DNA from: Candidatus Thermochlorobacter aerophilus
GTDB taxonomy: Bacteria > Bacteroidota > Chlorobiia > Chlorobiales > Thermochlorobacteraceae
Direction of reading: 5' to 3'
DNA length: 40,406 bases
Assembly (NCBI GenBank): GCA_002794105.1
Contig: PHFL01000072.1
Coordinates: 1-40,406, forward strand
Program-made: the position numbers and the translations under genes
Part shown: positions 27,918 to 35,902 of the stretch, piece by piece
Layout of the letters: each line of letters begins with the position of its first letter
Position numbering within the stretch: position 1 is the first letter of the stretch
Notes under the pieces: model-generated
Database searches by the model: none
Seen by the model: the letters and a program-made list of their open reading frames with translations, nothing else
What the model was told of the DNA's origin: nothing

Positions 27918-30764
27918 CTATCGCACCAACTTTTCAAAGGTATCTTGCACCACTGCACGTCCGGGCGTGTTGACACCATCGTCTACGCGCCACACACGCG
28001 GTCTTTCCAGCCCTTCACTTTTTTGTTCTACCCAATAACGATACTCTATCAATTCACCGCGGCGCAACCGAAGTCGCGCTGACCATATTTTGTCGTTGCG
28101 CTTCTCATCACCTTGCCGACCATCGTCGCGTAGCAAAATTTTCTGTGCAGAAAGCTGCGGTTTTAAAATCTCCAGTTCTGCCCGTCGTGCCGTTGGATAT
28201 GCTGACAAATCCAACTCAAAGCGCACTTCCACAGTGTTGACGATGTCTTCCTGCACAGTTCTGAAATTTTCTTTAGGAAAGCGAACCACTTTTTCTCCCT
28301 TTTGCCAAGATAGTGCCATTCCCAAGTAAGCATCTTTATCATGCACACGCTTCTGCCCAGCAATTGCTCCCAAAAAGCCAATACGGTTTGCAAGCCTCAA
28401 CTCTGAATATGGCACGATGACTTCCAGTGCTTTTTCACTTATAGCCAGCTTAAGCTGGCTTCCAGCTTGTTTGACAGGACGCAAGGGGAATTCGAGAACA
28501 GAATTTTCTTCAAACGCTAGCAGTAGTGAAAGTCGCACCGTTGTATCGCTTAGCAGTGCTTTGAGATTATCGCTTTTTGCCACAGCCGCAAAGTAGAAGG
28601 CGTCATTTGTTATGCCATAGTAGCATTTTTCAAGTGGCAAGTCTTCAGCATGGTCGGGTGAAAAAACACCTGCGCTTTCGAACCATTCTGCTTCTGTGAG
28701 CAATCCATCACACTGAATTTCATTTGCGTCAAGCATGCGCTGTGGTCGTCTTTCTTGTGGAAGAATGATAGGTGCTAGCGTTCTACGCTCGACGGCAATA
28801 CCTGCACGAGCCAGTTGTTCATAGACTTGCTCGAGATGTGCTCTGAAATTTCTATCCATCTCTTCCAGCTCACTGTTGCTTTCAGCTACTTTTTGACCGT
28901 AGCGCTCGAACCAGAATGCTTGCTGTGCAGCGTAGAGCTCGAACCATGCTCGCTGTTCGGCTGTGCAGCCCGATTCTGCTTGTGCTTTACTTGCTTTTAG
29001 GGGCTTGCATTCTACATCAGTTGGTGGCGGCGCTACGTTTGTTTTCTCAAGGTCTGCTCGCACGAGTGCAAGGTAGGTCCAAGCCAGTTGCTTTTCCTTA
29101 TTGTCTATCCATGTCTCAAGGCTCATGTTTGCCGAGAGTGGTAACGCATTGAGCTGTTTTATCTGACTTTGCTTGCTTTTGGGCTGGGCTTCAAAGAGTG
29201 CACTTGGTCTGAGTGTGATGATGCTACTTTTTTTGCCTTTGCTCTGCACATTTATGGCATTAAAGAATGTGCTAAGAAATTGTGAAGCTTGCAGGTTGTG
29301 ATGCAAAAGCATGCTCAAGTCTATACACAGGGTAAGCAGATTTTGGCTCCCTGCATACATGCTTAGCGATTCAAACCATGTGCGCATTTCTTCCTGCCAG
29401 TTTTTTGCTTGCAAGCGCGATTTAAGCGATTCCACTGCATCTGTCTCATCAAAGAGTAGCCACACCTTTGACCCTTTAGCTTGATATGGGCTTGCTATTT
29501 CTGCAGGTTGAATTTGACTTTTGTCTTTTTTCAAGGCTTTCGCCAAGGCTTCTTTTGGGCAAAGCAGCCACACCTTACCCAGTTCTTCGTAGAGCCCCAG
29601 TGAAGCTTGCGAGACCATCAGGGCATGCGGGACAAATCCTTTTGGGAGTTCCCCAATCCATGATTTGAATCGGTATGCGGCACGCATGACATGTGCTTTG
29701 GCATCTGCCTGCGCATGCAATTTGAGCGGGAGGTCTGCCGCCTCACCTAACGCATCCTGTGCTGCGCTGAAATCTATCAACAATGGCAAAAGGGCGTTGA
29801 AAGCTGGTGTTGTAGCCACATCAATGTTGTATGTTTTTTGCTTTTCTTTAGAGTTTTTGCTTTGTGTTATGCCAGCTGGAGCTTTGGTGCCTTGACGCAG
29901 CATAAATAGCACCATTTCCATCATCTTGTAGGTTTCTACTACAAGTCGCTGGCAGTCATCTTCGCCAATAGGTCGTGCCAGTTCGTAGCGGTCATCGGTC
30001 AGGTTGTCAGGCGTATTGTTGTTATCGCATGTAAAGTAGTCAGTTAGCTCAAGTGTGAGTGCTTGTCCACGACCGGTGCGTGGGTCGATAAGCCGACCGT
30101 TTGCGGCGTAGAGTGGCAGCACATACTTTGTGGTCAGCAGCGACAAATCAAAATGCGCAATGGTGTAAAAAAACTTGATGCGGATACGGTCGCGCACGGT
30201 GTAAAGAGCGCGATTTTGCGTGCCAATGATTTGCCCTACTTGCATGTCGCTGGGGAGCAATTGTGCATACTCGGGGAATCGTTTTAAGACACTTTCGCTG
30301 ACGCTGAAGGCGTGATGTTTTTGCTTTTTGGAAATATTGAGCATCATGTCTAACTCTTTGGCAGAGAGTGCAGTAGAGGGTTTAAGTAAGATGTCGAGCC
30401 ATGGGTCGGTCTCTCCGCCATACTTTTTGAGATAGCTGTCTGCATCGATGGTATTGTTGTTAAGGTCAATAAATTCGCGTAGGCGCGCCACATAGTCTAC
30501 AAGCGCCTTCAAGGTCTCTGAGGAGATGCAGAGTGTTGTTGACACATCAGGCGATTGATAGAGTTGCCATGCGAGTGGGAAAAATGTGCTGGTGGTCAAA
30601 TGTCGCACCGTTGCCTGAGGCAGTTCGCCTGCCGCAATATCCATGTCGGCGGTTGCATCAAGATACCAAGTCAGATTCAGCCTCACTGGTTGAGAAGTTT
30701 GCTGCGCAACACTGCTGCATGTCAGCAGCAGACCCGTAAGCAGAAGCGCAATTGTTCTTACCAA
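27918..30764 (-). CDS. Large secreted GH57-fold protein lacking catalytic residues, with C-terminal carbohydrate-binding-like domains
   Basis: The 948-residue protein has a signal peptide (to about SVAQ-Q, residue 21). The N-terminal half follows the GH57 (alpha/beta)7 pattern: P-ATVRHLTTSTFFPLAWQL near 49, VATTPAFNALLPLLIDF near 316 (compare TTPYYHPILPLL), then GELPKGFVPHALMVSQAS near 371 followed by LYEELGKVWLLCPKEAL. Aligned by eye, the nucleophile Glu of the WPSE-type motif is Ala381, the downstream FRD is FDE (438-440), and the LDGENAWE-type segment is IDLSMLLH (481-488). The HxHQP start motif is LTWYLDA. The enzyme therefore looks dead. Residues about 675-850 resemble a CBM9/DOMON-type module (IQCDGLLTEAEWFESAGVF), and the last about 90 residues are an Ig-like domain (LLRDDGRQGDEKRNDKIWS). 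There is no T9SS tail. A periplasmic or surface glycan-binding role is inferred. Confidence 0.75.
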   Translation of the reverse strand: MVRTIALLLTGLLLTCSSVAQQTSQPVRLNLTWYLDATADMDIAAGELPQATVRHLTTSTFFPLAWQLYQSPDVSTTLCISSETLKALVDYVARLREFIDLNNNTIDADSYLKKYGGETDPWLDILLKPSTALSAKELDMMLNISKKQKHHAFSVSESVLKRFPEYAQLLPSDMQVGQIIGTQNRALYTVRDRIRIKFFYTIAHFDLSLLTTKYVLPLYAANGRLIDPRTGRGQALTLELTDYFTCDNNNTPDNLTDDRYELARPIGEDDCQRLVVETYKMMEMVLFMLRQGTKAPAGITQSKNSKEKQKTYNIDVATTPAFNALLPLLIDFSAAQDALGEAADLPLKLHAQADAKAHVMRAAYRFKSWIGELPKGFVPHALMVSQASLGLYEELGKVWLLCPKEALAKALKKDKSQIQPAEIASPYQAKGSKVWLLFDETDAVESLKSRLQAKNWQEEMRTWFESLSMYAGSQNLLTLCIDLSMLLHHNLQASQFLSTFFNAINVQSKGKKSSIITLRPSALFEAQPKSKQSQIKQLNALPLSANMSLETWIDNKEKQLAWTYLALVRADLEKTNVAPPPTDVECKPLKASKAQAESGCTAEQRAWFELYAAQQAFWFERYGQKVAESNSELEEMDRNFRAHLEQVYEQLARAGIAVERRTLAPIILPQERRPQRMLDANEIQCDGLLTEAEWFESAGVFSPDHAEDLPLEKCYYGITNDAFYFAAVAKSDNLKALLSDTTVRLSLLLAFEENSVLEFPLRPVKQAGSQLKLAISEKALEVIVPYSELRLANRIGFLGAIAGQKRVHDKDAYLGMALSWQKGEKVVRFPKENFRTVQEDIVNTVEVRFELDLSAYPTARRAELEILKPQLSAQKILLRDDGRQGDEKRNDKIWSARLRLRRGELIEYRYWVEQKSEGLERPRVWRVDDGVNTPGRAVVQDTFEKLVR

Positions 30765-30826
30765 TTTTGCGACAGGTTTAAGGTTTGAGCAATAATATAC
30801 CTCAGAGCGCTTTTAGAGCCATGGTT

Positions 30827-30857
30827 ATTGTTGACATGCGGCAAATGAGTATCTTTC
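30827..30857 (+). promoter_or_regulatory. Bacteroidota-type promoter for queC
   Basis: ATTG (30827-30830), a 19-nt spacer, then TATCTTTC (30850-30857), one mismatch to TAnnTTTG. The -7 box ends 33 nt before the queC ATG, in line with aspS (35) and rpmG (39). Confidence 0.45.
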
Positions 30858-30889
30858 TAAAAATTTAACATAAGATTAACCAGAAAAGT

Positions 30890-31570
30890 ATGCGAGCGGT
30901 TGTGCTTTTAAGCGGTGGCATGGATAGTTTGGTCACCACAGCGATTGCTAAGCATTTAGGCTATGAGCTTGCTGCTTTGCATCTCAATTACGGGCAGCGC
31001 ACTGAACAGCGCGAGCTGAAGGCTTTTCACGATATTTGCGACCACTACCGTATTGAGCGGCGTTTGGTGATTGATGCGCGGCATCTTTCTCAAATCGGCG
31101 GTTCTTCCCTGACTGACTTTTCAATTCCTGTTTCACGAGCGAATCTACACAGCCGCGACATACCAACAAGTTATGTGCCTTTTCGCAATGCCAATATCTT
31201 AGCCATGGCCACGAGCTGGGCAGAAGTCATTCATGCTAATAAAATTTTCATTGGTGCCGTCGAAGAAGATTCCTCCGGTTATCCTGATTGCCGACAGGAA
31301 TTCTATGACGCCTTTAATCTGGTCATTCGCCTTGGCACAAAACCGACGACTCACATTGAAATCGTTACACCTGTAATTAGAATGAAAAAATGGGAGATTG
31401 TCATCCGTGGCATGGAGTTAGAGGCTCCCTTTGAGCTATCATGGTCATGCTATCAATCTAACGACATTGCCTGTGGCGTGTGTGATAGCTGTGCACTAAG
31501 GTTGCGAGCCTTTGAGCAAGCAGGCATTCGTGACCCGATTGAGTATGTTACTCGACCAAGTTATGTCTGA
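30890..31570 (+). CDS. queC: 7-cyano-7-deazaguanine synthase
   Basis: The 226-residue enzyme makes preQ0 from carboxydeazaguanine, ATP and ammonia in queuosine synthesis. It has the PP-loop [15 protein letters not shown] (residues 6-20), [16 protein letters not shown] and [16 protein letters not shown]. The zinc site is at the C-terminus: [18 protein letters not shown] (Cys187, 195, 198, 201). The length is normal. queD, queE and queF are not in the window. No preQ1 riboswitch-like pseudoknot was evident in the short leader, which instead has a Bacteroidota-type promoter. Confidence 0.97.
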   Translation: MRAVVLLSGGMDSLVTTAIAKHLGYELAALHLNYGQRTEQRELKAFHDICDHYRIERRLVIDARHLSQIGGSSLTDFSIPVSRANLHSRDIPTSYVPFRNANILAMATSWAEVIHANKIFIGAVEEDSSGYPDCRQEFYDAFNLVIRLGTKPTTHIEIVTPVIRMKKWEIVIRGMELEAPFELSWSCYQSNDIACGVCDSCALRLRAFEQAGIRDPIEYVTRPSYV

Positions 31571-31574
31571 GCGC

Positions 31575-31606
31575 TTTGCATAAGTCGAAAAATCATTATA
31601 TCTTTG
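31575..31606 (+). promoter_or_regulatory. Bacteroidota-type promoter for the tRNA-Ala gene
   Basis: TTTG (31575-31578), exactly 20 nt, then TATCTTTG (31599-31606): a full match to the -33/-7 consensus. The -7 box ends 13 nt before the mature tRNA 5' end, leaving a leader of about 6 nt. This is the best promoter in the window. Confidence 0.72.
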
Positions 31607-31618
31607 CTCCCTACGAAA

Positions 31619-31691
31619 GGGGCTATAGCTCAGTTGGTAGAGCGCTTCAATGGCATTGAAGAGGTCAGGAGTTCGAGTCTCCTTAGCTCCA
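31619..31691 (+). tRNA. tRNA-Ala (anticodon GGC)
   Basis: The 73-nt cloverleaf runs from GGGGCTA to TAGCTCC plus discriminator A. The acceptor stem contains the G3-U70 wobble pair that is the identity element of tRNA-Ala. The D arm is GCTC...GAGC. The anticodon stem is CTTCA/TGAAG with loop ATGGCAT (anticodon GGC, reads GCC/GCU). The T arm is AGGAG-TTCGAGT-CTCCT. CCA is not encoded (ACAC follows), so CCA-adding enzyme is needed. Confidence 0.96.
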
Positions 31692-31746
31692 CACATCCTT
31701 TCCTCAAGCAAGTTTTTGCGACAATGCTGACGTTGAAGACGCCAGA

Positions 31747-32691
31747 ATGCCCAACAAACACATTCTACTCAGAGATTCTCTTGAACGCCTCACACAGCTC
31801 AAGACTTTAGAAGATTCTCTCCGTCTCTCCAAGCAATCAGCCATATCATACTGGTTTGACCAGATGCTTTCACCCGAACTGTGCTTTCAATTTTTTGAGT
31901 CGCTCTTGCTGATTCTTCTTGGTGGGCTCTTTGCTTATTTGCTGTATCATCGGAGCAAGCGCATCAAAAACACCGACCGTCTTCAAGCACATGCTTTGAC
32001 TTATGCTGCTTTAGCTGTTCTTTGCTTGGCTTCCAAAGGCATCTTTTTTCTGCTTTCATCTTTTGCACTATCTGGCATTCTACCGGCAAGCAGTTATGGT
32101 CAGCTCTACTGGCTTGGTTGGCAGATTTCGCTGCTGTGGTTTGTTTATTGCTCATTTATGTTTGCTATCGGTTTTACACGCTCCAGAAAGAGCTATGACC
32201 TTTTTTTTGCAACCAGCTTAGCTGTGCTTTTTCTTGTCATTACTGCCTTCTACAATGAGTGGTTTTGGAAGTGGCTACTCTACAAGCTAAAGTTTGCTGA
32301 AATTGACCCCAAGTTCATTGATAGGCTGGTTGTTACCCTTGCACCACCTTTGCCCTTCAAAACGGAGGTACTCATTCCTGAATTAAGTTCTTTTGCTTCC
32401 TTTTCGCTGGGTGCGCATTTTACTTTATGGTTCATGCTCTTCACCTATGCCGCTTATGTCATTTTCCGACGCAGTCGGACCTATCAGGATAGTAGTGCAA
32501 GACATGCCGTGTTTATCCTTTCGCTTAGTTTTCTCATGCTTGCACTCTTTGGTGCCTTCGGTCTACTAAAATTTCGCCAAGATTTTTCTCTGCTCGTTTC
32601 AAAGTCCTATCTTATTGCACTGATTTGCCTAGTTGTTTTCTTTTTTGGCGTCAGAAACACTTATCGGCATGGTCGCTATAGGCGTGCTTAA
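31747..32691 (+). CDS. Seven-transmembrane protein of unknown function
   Basis: The 314-residue protein has an N-terminal cytoplasmic-looking segment of about 45 residues (charged, LERLTQLKTLEDSLRLS). Seven hydrophobic spans follow, near residues 48-70, 85-110, 120-145, 153-173, 217-240, 254-277 and 285-305. The loop between spans 4 and 5 is the largest, about 45 residues. The seven-span pattern recalls 7TM sensor modules, but no kinase, cyclase or HD output domain is attached and no motif identifies a substrate. It lies 55 nt after tRNA-Ala and 22 nt before purF, so cotranscription with purF is likely. Function unknown. Confidence 0.75.
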   Translation: MPNKHILLRDSLERLTQLKTLEDSLRLSKQSAISYWFDQMLSPELCFQFFESLLLILLGGLFAYLLYHRSKRIKNTDRLQAHALTYAALAVLCLASKGIFFLLSSFALSGILPASSYGQLYWLGWQISLLWFVYCSFMFAIGFTRSRKSYDLFFATSLAVLFLVITAFYNEWFWKWLLYKLKFAEIDPKFIDRLVVTLAPPLPFKTEVLIPELSSFASFSLGAHFTLWFMLFTYAAYVIFRRSRTYQDSSARHAVFILSLSFLMLALFGAFGLLKFRQDFSLLVSKSYLIALICLVVFFFGVRNTYRHGRYRRA

Positions 32692-32713
32692 TTACTTGAC
32701 ATTTTAAGGGTTC

Positions 32714-34195
32714 ATGTGCGGTGTTTTCGGTATATACAACTCTCCGACAGCAGCTATCGATACTTTCTATGGGTTATATGCTTTGCAACACCGTGGGCAA
32801 GAAGGCGCTGGTATTGTGGTTTCTGACTTTGATACAGAAAAACAAAAACCCGTATTTCGTAGCCACAAAGGACTTGGTCTGGTTTCTGAAGTGTTTCGTG
32901 ATGAGCAGATTTTTTCACATCTGAAGGGCAAGGCTGCTATCGGACACAATCGCTACTCTACGGCAGGTTCAGCTAAGACAATTCAGAACATTCAGCCTTT
33001 TTCTGTCAGTTACAAGGGTGGGCATTTGGCGCTTGGACATAATGGCAACTTGAGTAATCACCGTACCTTACGCAAACAGCTCTCTGAAGATGGCGTAATT
33101 TTTCAAGCTACTTCTGATACGGAAGTTATCCTACATCTTATTGCCCGCAGCAAAGCGCCTACGACGCTCGAGCGTATCTATGATGCTCTCACACAAGTGC
33201 AAGGTGCTTACTCATTGGTTATTCTTACTGATGATGCGCTTATTGCTGCCCGCGACCCTTTAGGGTTTCGTCCGCTTGCACTTGGCATAAAAAAACCTCG
33301 CGATAAAAAAGCCAAACCAGCTTATCTCTTAGCTAGCGAGACCTGCGCCTTTGACCTCATTGGGGCAAAATATGAACGGGAAATCATGCCCGGAGAAATT
33401 CTCATGATTGATCAGAACACTGTTGAGACTGGCGAGTTTAAGACCATGTACTTGCCCCATTCGCCGCGCAAAGCTCGATGCATTTTTGAGTATGTTTATT
33501 TTTCGCGTCCTGATAGCATCGTCTTTGGTGAGTCTGTCGATAAAGTTCGACGCAAATTAGGCAAAAACCTTGCTCTTGAAGCTGGCTTGAAACCTGAAAA
33601 AGACGAAAAGTATGTTACCGTGATTAGCGTCCCTGACTCGTCTAATACTGCCGCACTGGGCTTTGTGACTGAGAGCAATAAGCACGGCTTATCAGCTCGC
33701 CTTGAAATTGGCTTAATTCGCAATCATTACATTGGACGCACATTCATTCAGCCGGGAGAAGTTGACCGTCAACTCAAAGTTCGCGCCAAATACAATATCG
33801 TGCGCGGCATTCTTAGAAACCGCCGCATTGTGGTCGTCGATGACTCCATTGTGCGCGGCACTACATCCAAAATGCTGGTTCAACTGCTGCGTGAAGCTCA
33901 TCCCAAAGAAATTCACATGCGCATCAGTTCTCCACCCATCATGAACCCTTGCTTCTACGGTATGGATTTTCCGACGCGTGACAAACTTATTGCCCATCAA
34001 CTTGGCGGCGATGTTCAGAAAATTTGTCAAGAACTTGGGGTCGATTCATTAGCCTATCTCTCCTACAAAGGACTCCTTCAAAGCGTGCCTAAATATGAAG
34101 GTGAACAAGGTAGTTACTGCACTGCTTGTTTCAGTGGTAATTACCCTGTTCCCATAGACGATGCCGCCACTGAGAAAGAAGAACATGACATTTAA
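32714..34195 (+). CDS. purF: Amidophosphoribosyltransferase
   Basis: The 493-residue enzyme catalyses the first committed step of purine synthesis (PRPP + Gln to phosphoribosylamine). Cys2 directly follows the initiator Met (MCGVFGIYNS), so only Met removal is needed to expose the Ntn nucleophile, unlike the propeptide of the B. subtilis enzyme. Ntn motifs: ALQHRGQEGAGIVV and GHNRYSTAG. The PRPP loop is RIVVVDDSIVRGTTS (371-385). Cys256, Cys413, Cys469 and Cys472 (SYCTACFSGNYP) fit the ligands of the structural [4Fe-4S] cluster in the B. subtilis-type, oxygen-sensitive subfamily. The stop codon overlaps the convergent photolyase stop. Confidence 0.97.
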   Translation: MCGVFGIYNSPTAAIDTFYGLYALQHRGQEGAGIVVSDFDTEKQKPVFRSHKGLGLVSEVFRDEQIFSHLKGKAAIGHNRYSTAGSAKTIQNIQPFSVSYKGGHLALGHNGNLSNHRTLRKQLSEDGVIFQATSDTEVILHLIARSKAPTTLERIYDALTQVQGAYSLVILTDDALIAARDPLGFRPLALGIKKPRDKKAKPAYLLASETCAFDLIGAKYEREIMPGEILMIDQNTVETGEFKTMYLPHSPRKARCIFEYVYFSRPDSIVFGESVDKVRRKLGKNLALEAGLKPEKDEKYVTVISVPDSSNTAALGFVTESNKHGLSARLEIGLIRNHYIGRTFIQPGEVDRQLKVRAKYNIVRGILRNRRIVVVDDSIVRGTTSKMLVQLLREAHPKEIHMRISSPPIMNPCFYGMDFPTRDKLIAHQLGGDVQKICQELGVDSLAYLSYKGLLQSVPKYEGEQGSYCTACFSGNYPVPIDDAATEKEEHDI

Positions 34196-35541
34196 GTGTA
34201 CTCAAGGCTATCTGCCTCGATGAGACGTTTGGCGTCCCATGAGCTTAGTTCAGGTATCCATCGTTTGATGAATTCTGCCTTCGGGTCGTAAAGTGCCGCC
34301 TGACGTTTTGGGTTAAAGTAGCGGTCTTCTCGTGGGTCGTTGCCAATGCCTGCTACATAATTCCAGTTACCGTAGTTGCTGCACACATCATAGTCAATAA
34401 GTACTGATTCAAAATATTCGGCGCCCCAACGCCAGTCCACATTCAAATCATGCACCAAATAACTTGCTACATTCTGCCTACCACGATTCGACATAAAGCC
34501 TGTTGCCGCCAGCTCACGCATGTTGGCATCAATGAATGGCTGTCCAGTTTTACCGACCACCCATCTTTCAAAAGCCTCTCTATCATGAGACCACTCTCTT
34601 GGTTTTCCCTTGATGCCAAACTTATGAAATATCCTATTGCCATATTTTAGCGCGATGAAGCGGAAGTAATCGCGCCAGAGCAGTTCAAAAATTAGCCAGT
34701 AGGTGGAGTCGTTGGCGATGCGTTGTGCCTCGTACTTTTTGACTTCTTCATAGACTTTTCTTGGCGAAAGACAACCATTGGCTAACCATGGCGAAAGTTT
34801 CGAGGAGTAATCTGCCCCAATCAATCCATTTCGCGTGTCTTTGTAAGTCTTGAGCAAATCTTTTTGCCAGATGTATTCATGCAGTCTTTGCAGTCCTTGG
34901 CTTTCACCACCTTTGAAGGTCATGACGGCACGCACATCAGGCTGTGGTTCTTCCAGTCCCAAACCCTGTAGCGTTGGCACTTCTCCTGCTTCAACATCTG
35001 CAAAGTGTTTTAGGCGTGTTGGCGTTGGGAACAGCGGTCGCACCTGTGCATGCTTCTCGACTTGCTTACGAAAGTTTGTAAACACATCAGGAAGAGCTTC
35101 AATAGACATTGGCAAGTCAGACTTGTGGTAGAGTGTGCTACCCCAAAATTCTCTTGTGCGCACACCAAGTGCATTTAAGTTTTGCCGCAGAGCAGATTCC
35201 ACATACTGCTCTTCGCTGGTCGCTTCCTGATGAAAATAGACGCTTGTGATACCTAACGCCCCTGCAAGGTCTGCAATAATCTGTTCAGGCTTGCCCATTC
35301 GCACCAGTAGCTCACCTCCGCGCTCACGCACGGCTTGACGCAAGTGCTCGACACTTTCAATCAAAAACTTTGCACGAAATTTTCCTGTCTTTGGGAAACC
35401 AGAAGGCAATTTGCCAAACTGGCGCTCATCGAAGCAGTATAGCAGAAGTATGTCGCTGGACTCTGCAAGGGCTGCAGTTAGTGCTTCATGGTCGTGCAAC
35501 CGCAAGTCGTTGCGAAACCACACCAAACTCCTTTGAGCCAT
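34192..35541 (-). CDS. Cryptochrome-DASH / DNA photolyase family flavoprotein
   Basis: The 449-residue protein starts at ATG 35541 (MAQRSLVWFRNDLRLHDHEA). The open frame extends to 35847, but those 102 extra codons run through repeat DNA and are not conserved. The N-terminal alpha/beta antenna domain includes GSTLYHKSDLPMSIEALPDV, then FTNFRKQVEKH, a strong CRY-DASH signature. The FAD domain has IGADYSSKLSPWLANGCLSP, LLWRDYFRFIALKYGNRIF and FMSNRGRQNVASYLVHDLNV, then DWRWGAEYFE and DVCSNYGNWNYVAGIGNDPR. CRY-DASH proteins repair cyclobutane pyrimidine dimers, best on single-stranded DNA, and may signal light. A light-exposed lifestyle is suggested, though the family is also common in non-phototrophs. 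Confidence 0.93.
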   Translation of the reverse strand: MAQRSLVWFRNDLRLHDHEALTAALAESSDILLLYCFDERQFGKLPSGFPKTGKFRAKFLIESVEHLRQAVRERGGELLVRMGKPEQIIADLAGALGITSVYFHQEATSEEQYVESALRQNLNALGVRTREFWGSTLYHKSDLPMSIEALPDVFTNFRKQVEKHAQVRPLFPTPTRLKHFADVEAGEVPTLQGLGLEEPQPDVRAVMTFKGGESQGLQRLHEYIWQKDLLKTYKDTRNGLIGADYSSKLSPWLANGCLSPRKVYEEVKKYEAQRIANDSTYWLIFELLWRDYFRFIALKYGNRIFHKFGIKGKPREWSHDREAFERWVVGKTGQPFIDANMRELAATGFMSNRGRQNVASYLVHDLNVDWRWGAEYFESVLIDYDVCSNYGNWNYVAGIGNDPREDRYFNPKRQAALYDPKAEFIKRWIPELSSWDAKRLIEADSLEYT

Positions 35542-35634
35542 CGGTATTACAAAGAGTTTTTCATGATGAACTGCAACCTTTGCAAAATGGTTTCCTATGC
35601 TTTGTGTTACAGCTTTTTTGACGACTATAGCACG

Positions 35635-35690
35635 GTCATGCTGAGCGAAGCATCCATGTAATGGATTCCTCGCTACCGCTCGGAATGACA
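35635..35690. repeat. REP-like imperfect inverted repeat, copy 1
   Basis: GTCATGCTGAGCGAAGC at the left and GCTACCGCTCGGAATGACA at the right form an imperfect inverted repeat around ATCCATGTAATGGAT. Elements of the form GTCAT-CTGAGCG...CGCTCGGAATGAC are commonly dispersed in intergenic DNA of this lineage. It is non-coding and was probably mobilised in the past. Confidence 0.6.
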
Positions 35691-35738
35691 GAGAAAATGC
35701 TTGGAACGACACAGAGGTGCATGCCATAACACGCTTTT

Positions 35739-35804
35739 CGTGCTGAACGGAGCGTAAGCACAGTGAAGCATCCATACTGGATTCCTCACTGCGTTCGGAA
35801 GACC
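35739..35804. repeat. REP-like imperfect inverted repeat, copy 2 (diverged)
   Basis: CGTGCTGAACGGAGCG then GTGAAGCATCCATACTGGAT then TCCTCACTGCGTTCGGAAGA. It shares the GAAGCATCCAT...GGATTCCTC core and order with copy 1, in the same orientation, with substitutions and a small insertion. Two copies about 105 bp apart suggest a local duplication or repeated insertion. Confidence 0.55.
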
Positions 35805-35840
35805 GCATGACCTCACTCTCCTGCACATAGACAGAGGCAC

Positions 35841-35872
35841 AAAACAAAAAGGCGTCCCACTCGGAACGCCTT
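35841..35872 (-). terminator. Rho-independent terminator of the T9SS surface-protein gene
   Basis: Read on the minus strand, AAGGCGTTCC - GAGT - GGGACGCCTT (one mismatch) is followed by TTTGTTTTG. It begins about 30 nt after the stop at 35903. The stem resembles the rpmG terminator (AAGGCG...CGCCTT). Confidence 0.8.
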
Positions 35873-35902
35873 CGCTGTTTTTGAGCTCTCTCTTCTTCAG
35901 CT

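Larger units (their letters stand above)
35542..35902. other. 361-bp intergenic stretch with REP-like repeats and a terminator
   Basis: No gene is supported here. The stretch holds the photolyase 5' region (35542-35634, nothing recognised), two diverged copies of a dispersed-type repeat (35635-35690 and 35739-35804), and the terminator of the surface-protein gene (35841-35872). An open frame crosses it in phase with the photolyase gene, but its text is repeat-derived. Confidence 0.7.

Noticed and set aside
30780..30889. preQ1 riboswitch upstream of queC
   Set aside because: No H-type pseudoknot or conserved C-rich loop could be seen; the leader after the predicted promoter is only about 27 nt.
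31604..31810. 68-residue plus-strand open frame and the opposite-strand frame 31496-31711
   Set aside because: Both run through the tRNA-Ala gene and are translations of structural RNA sequence.
35542..35847. 102-residue N-terminal extension of the photolyase
   Set aside because: It is translated from REP-like repeats and is not photolyase-like; the conserved protein starts at 35541.
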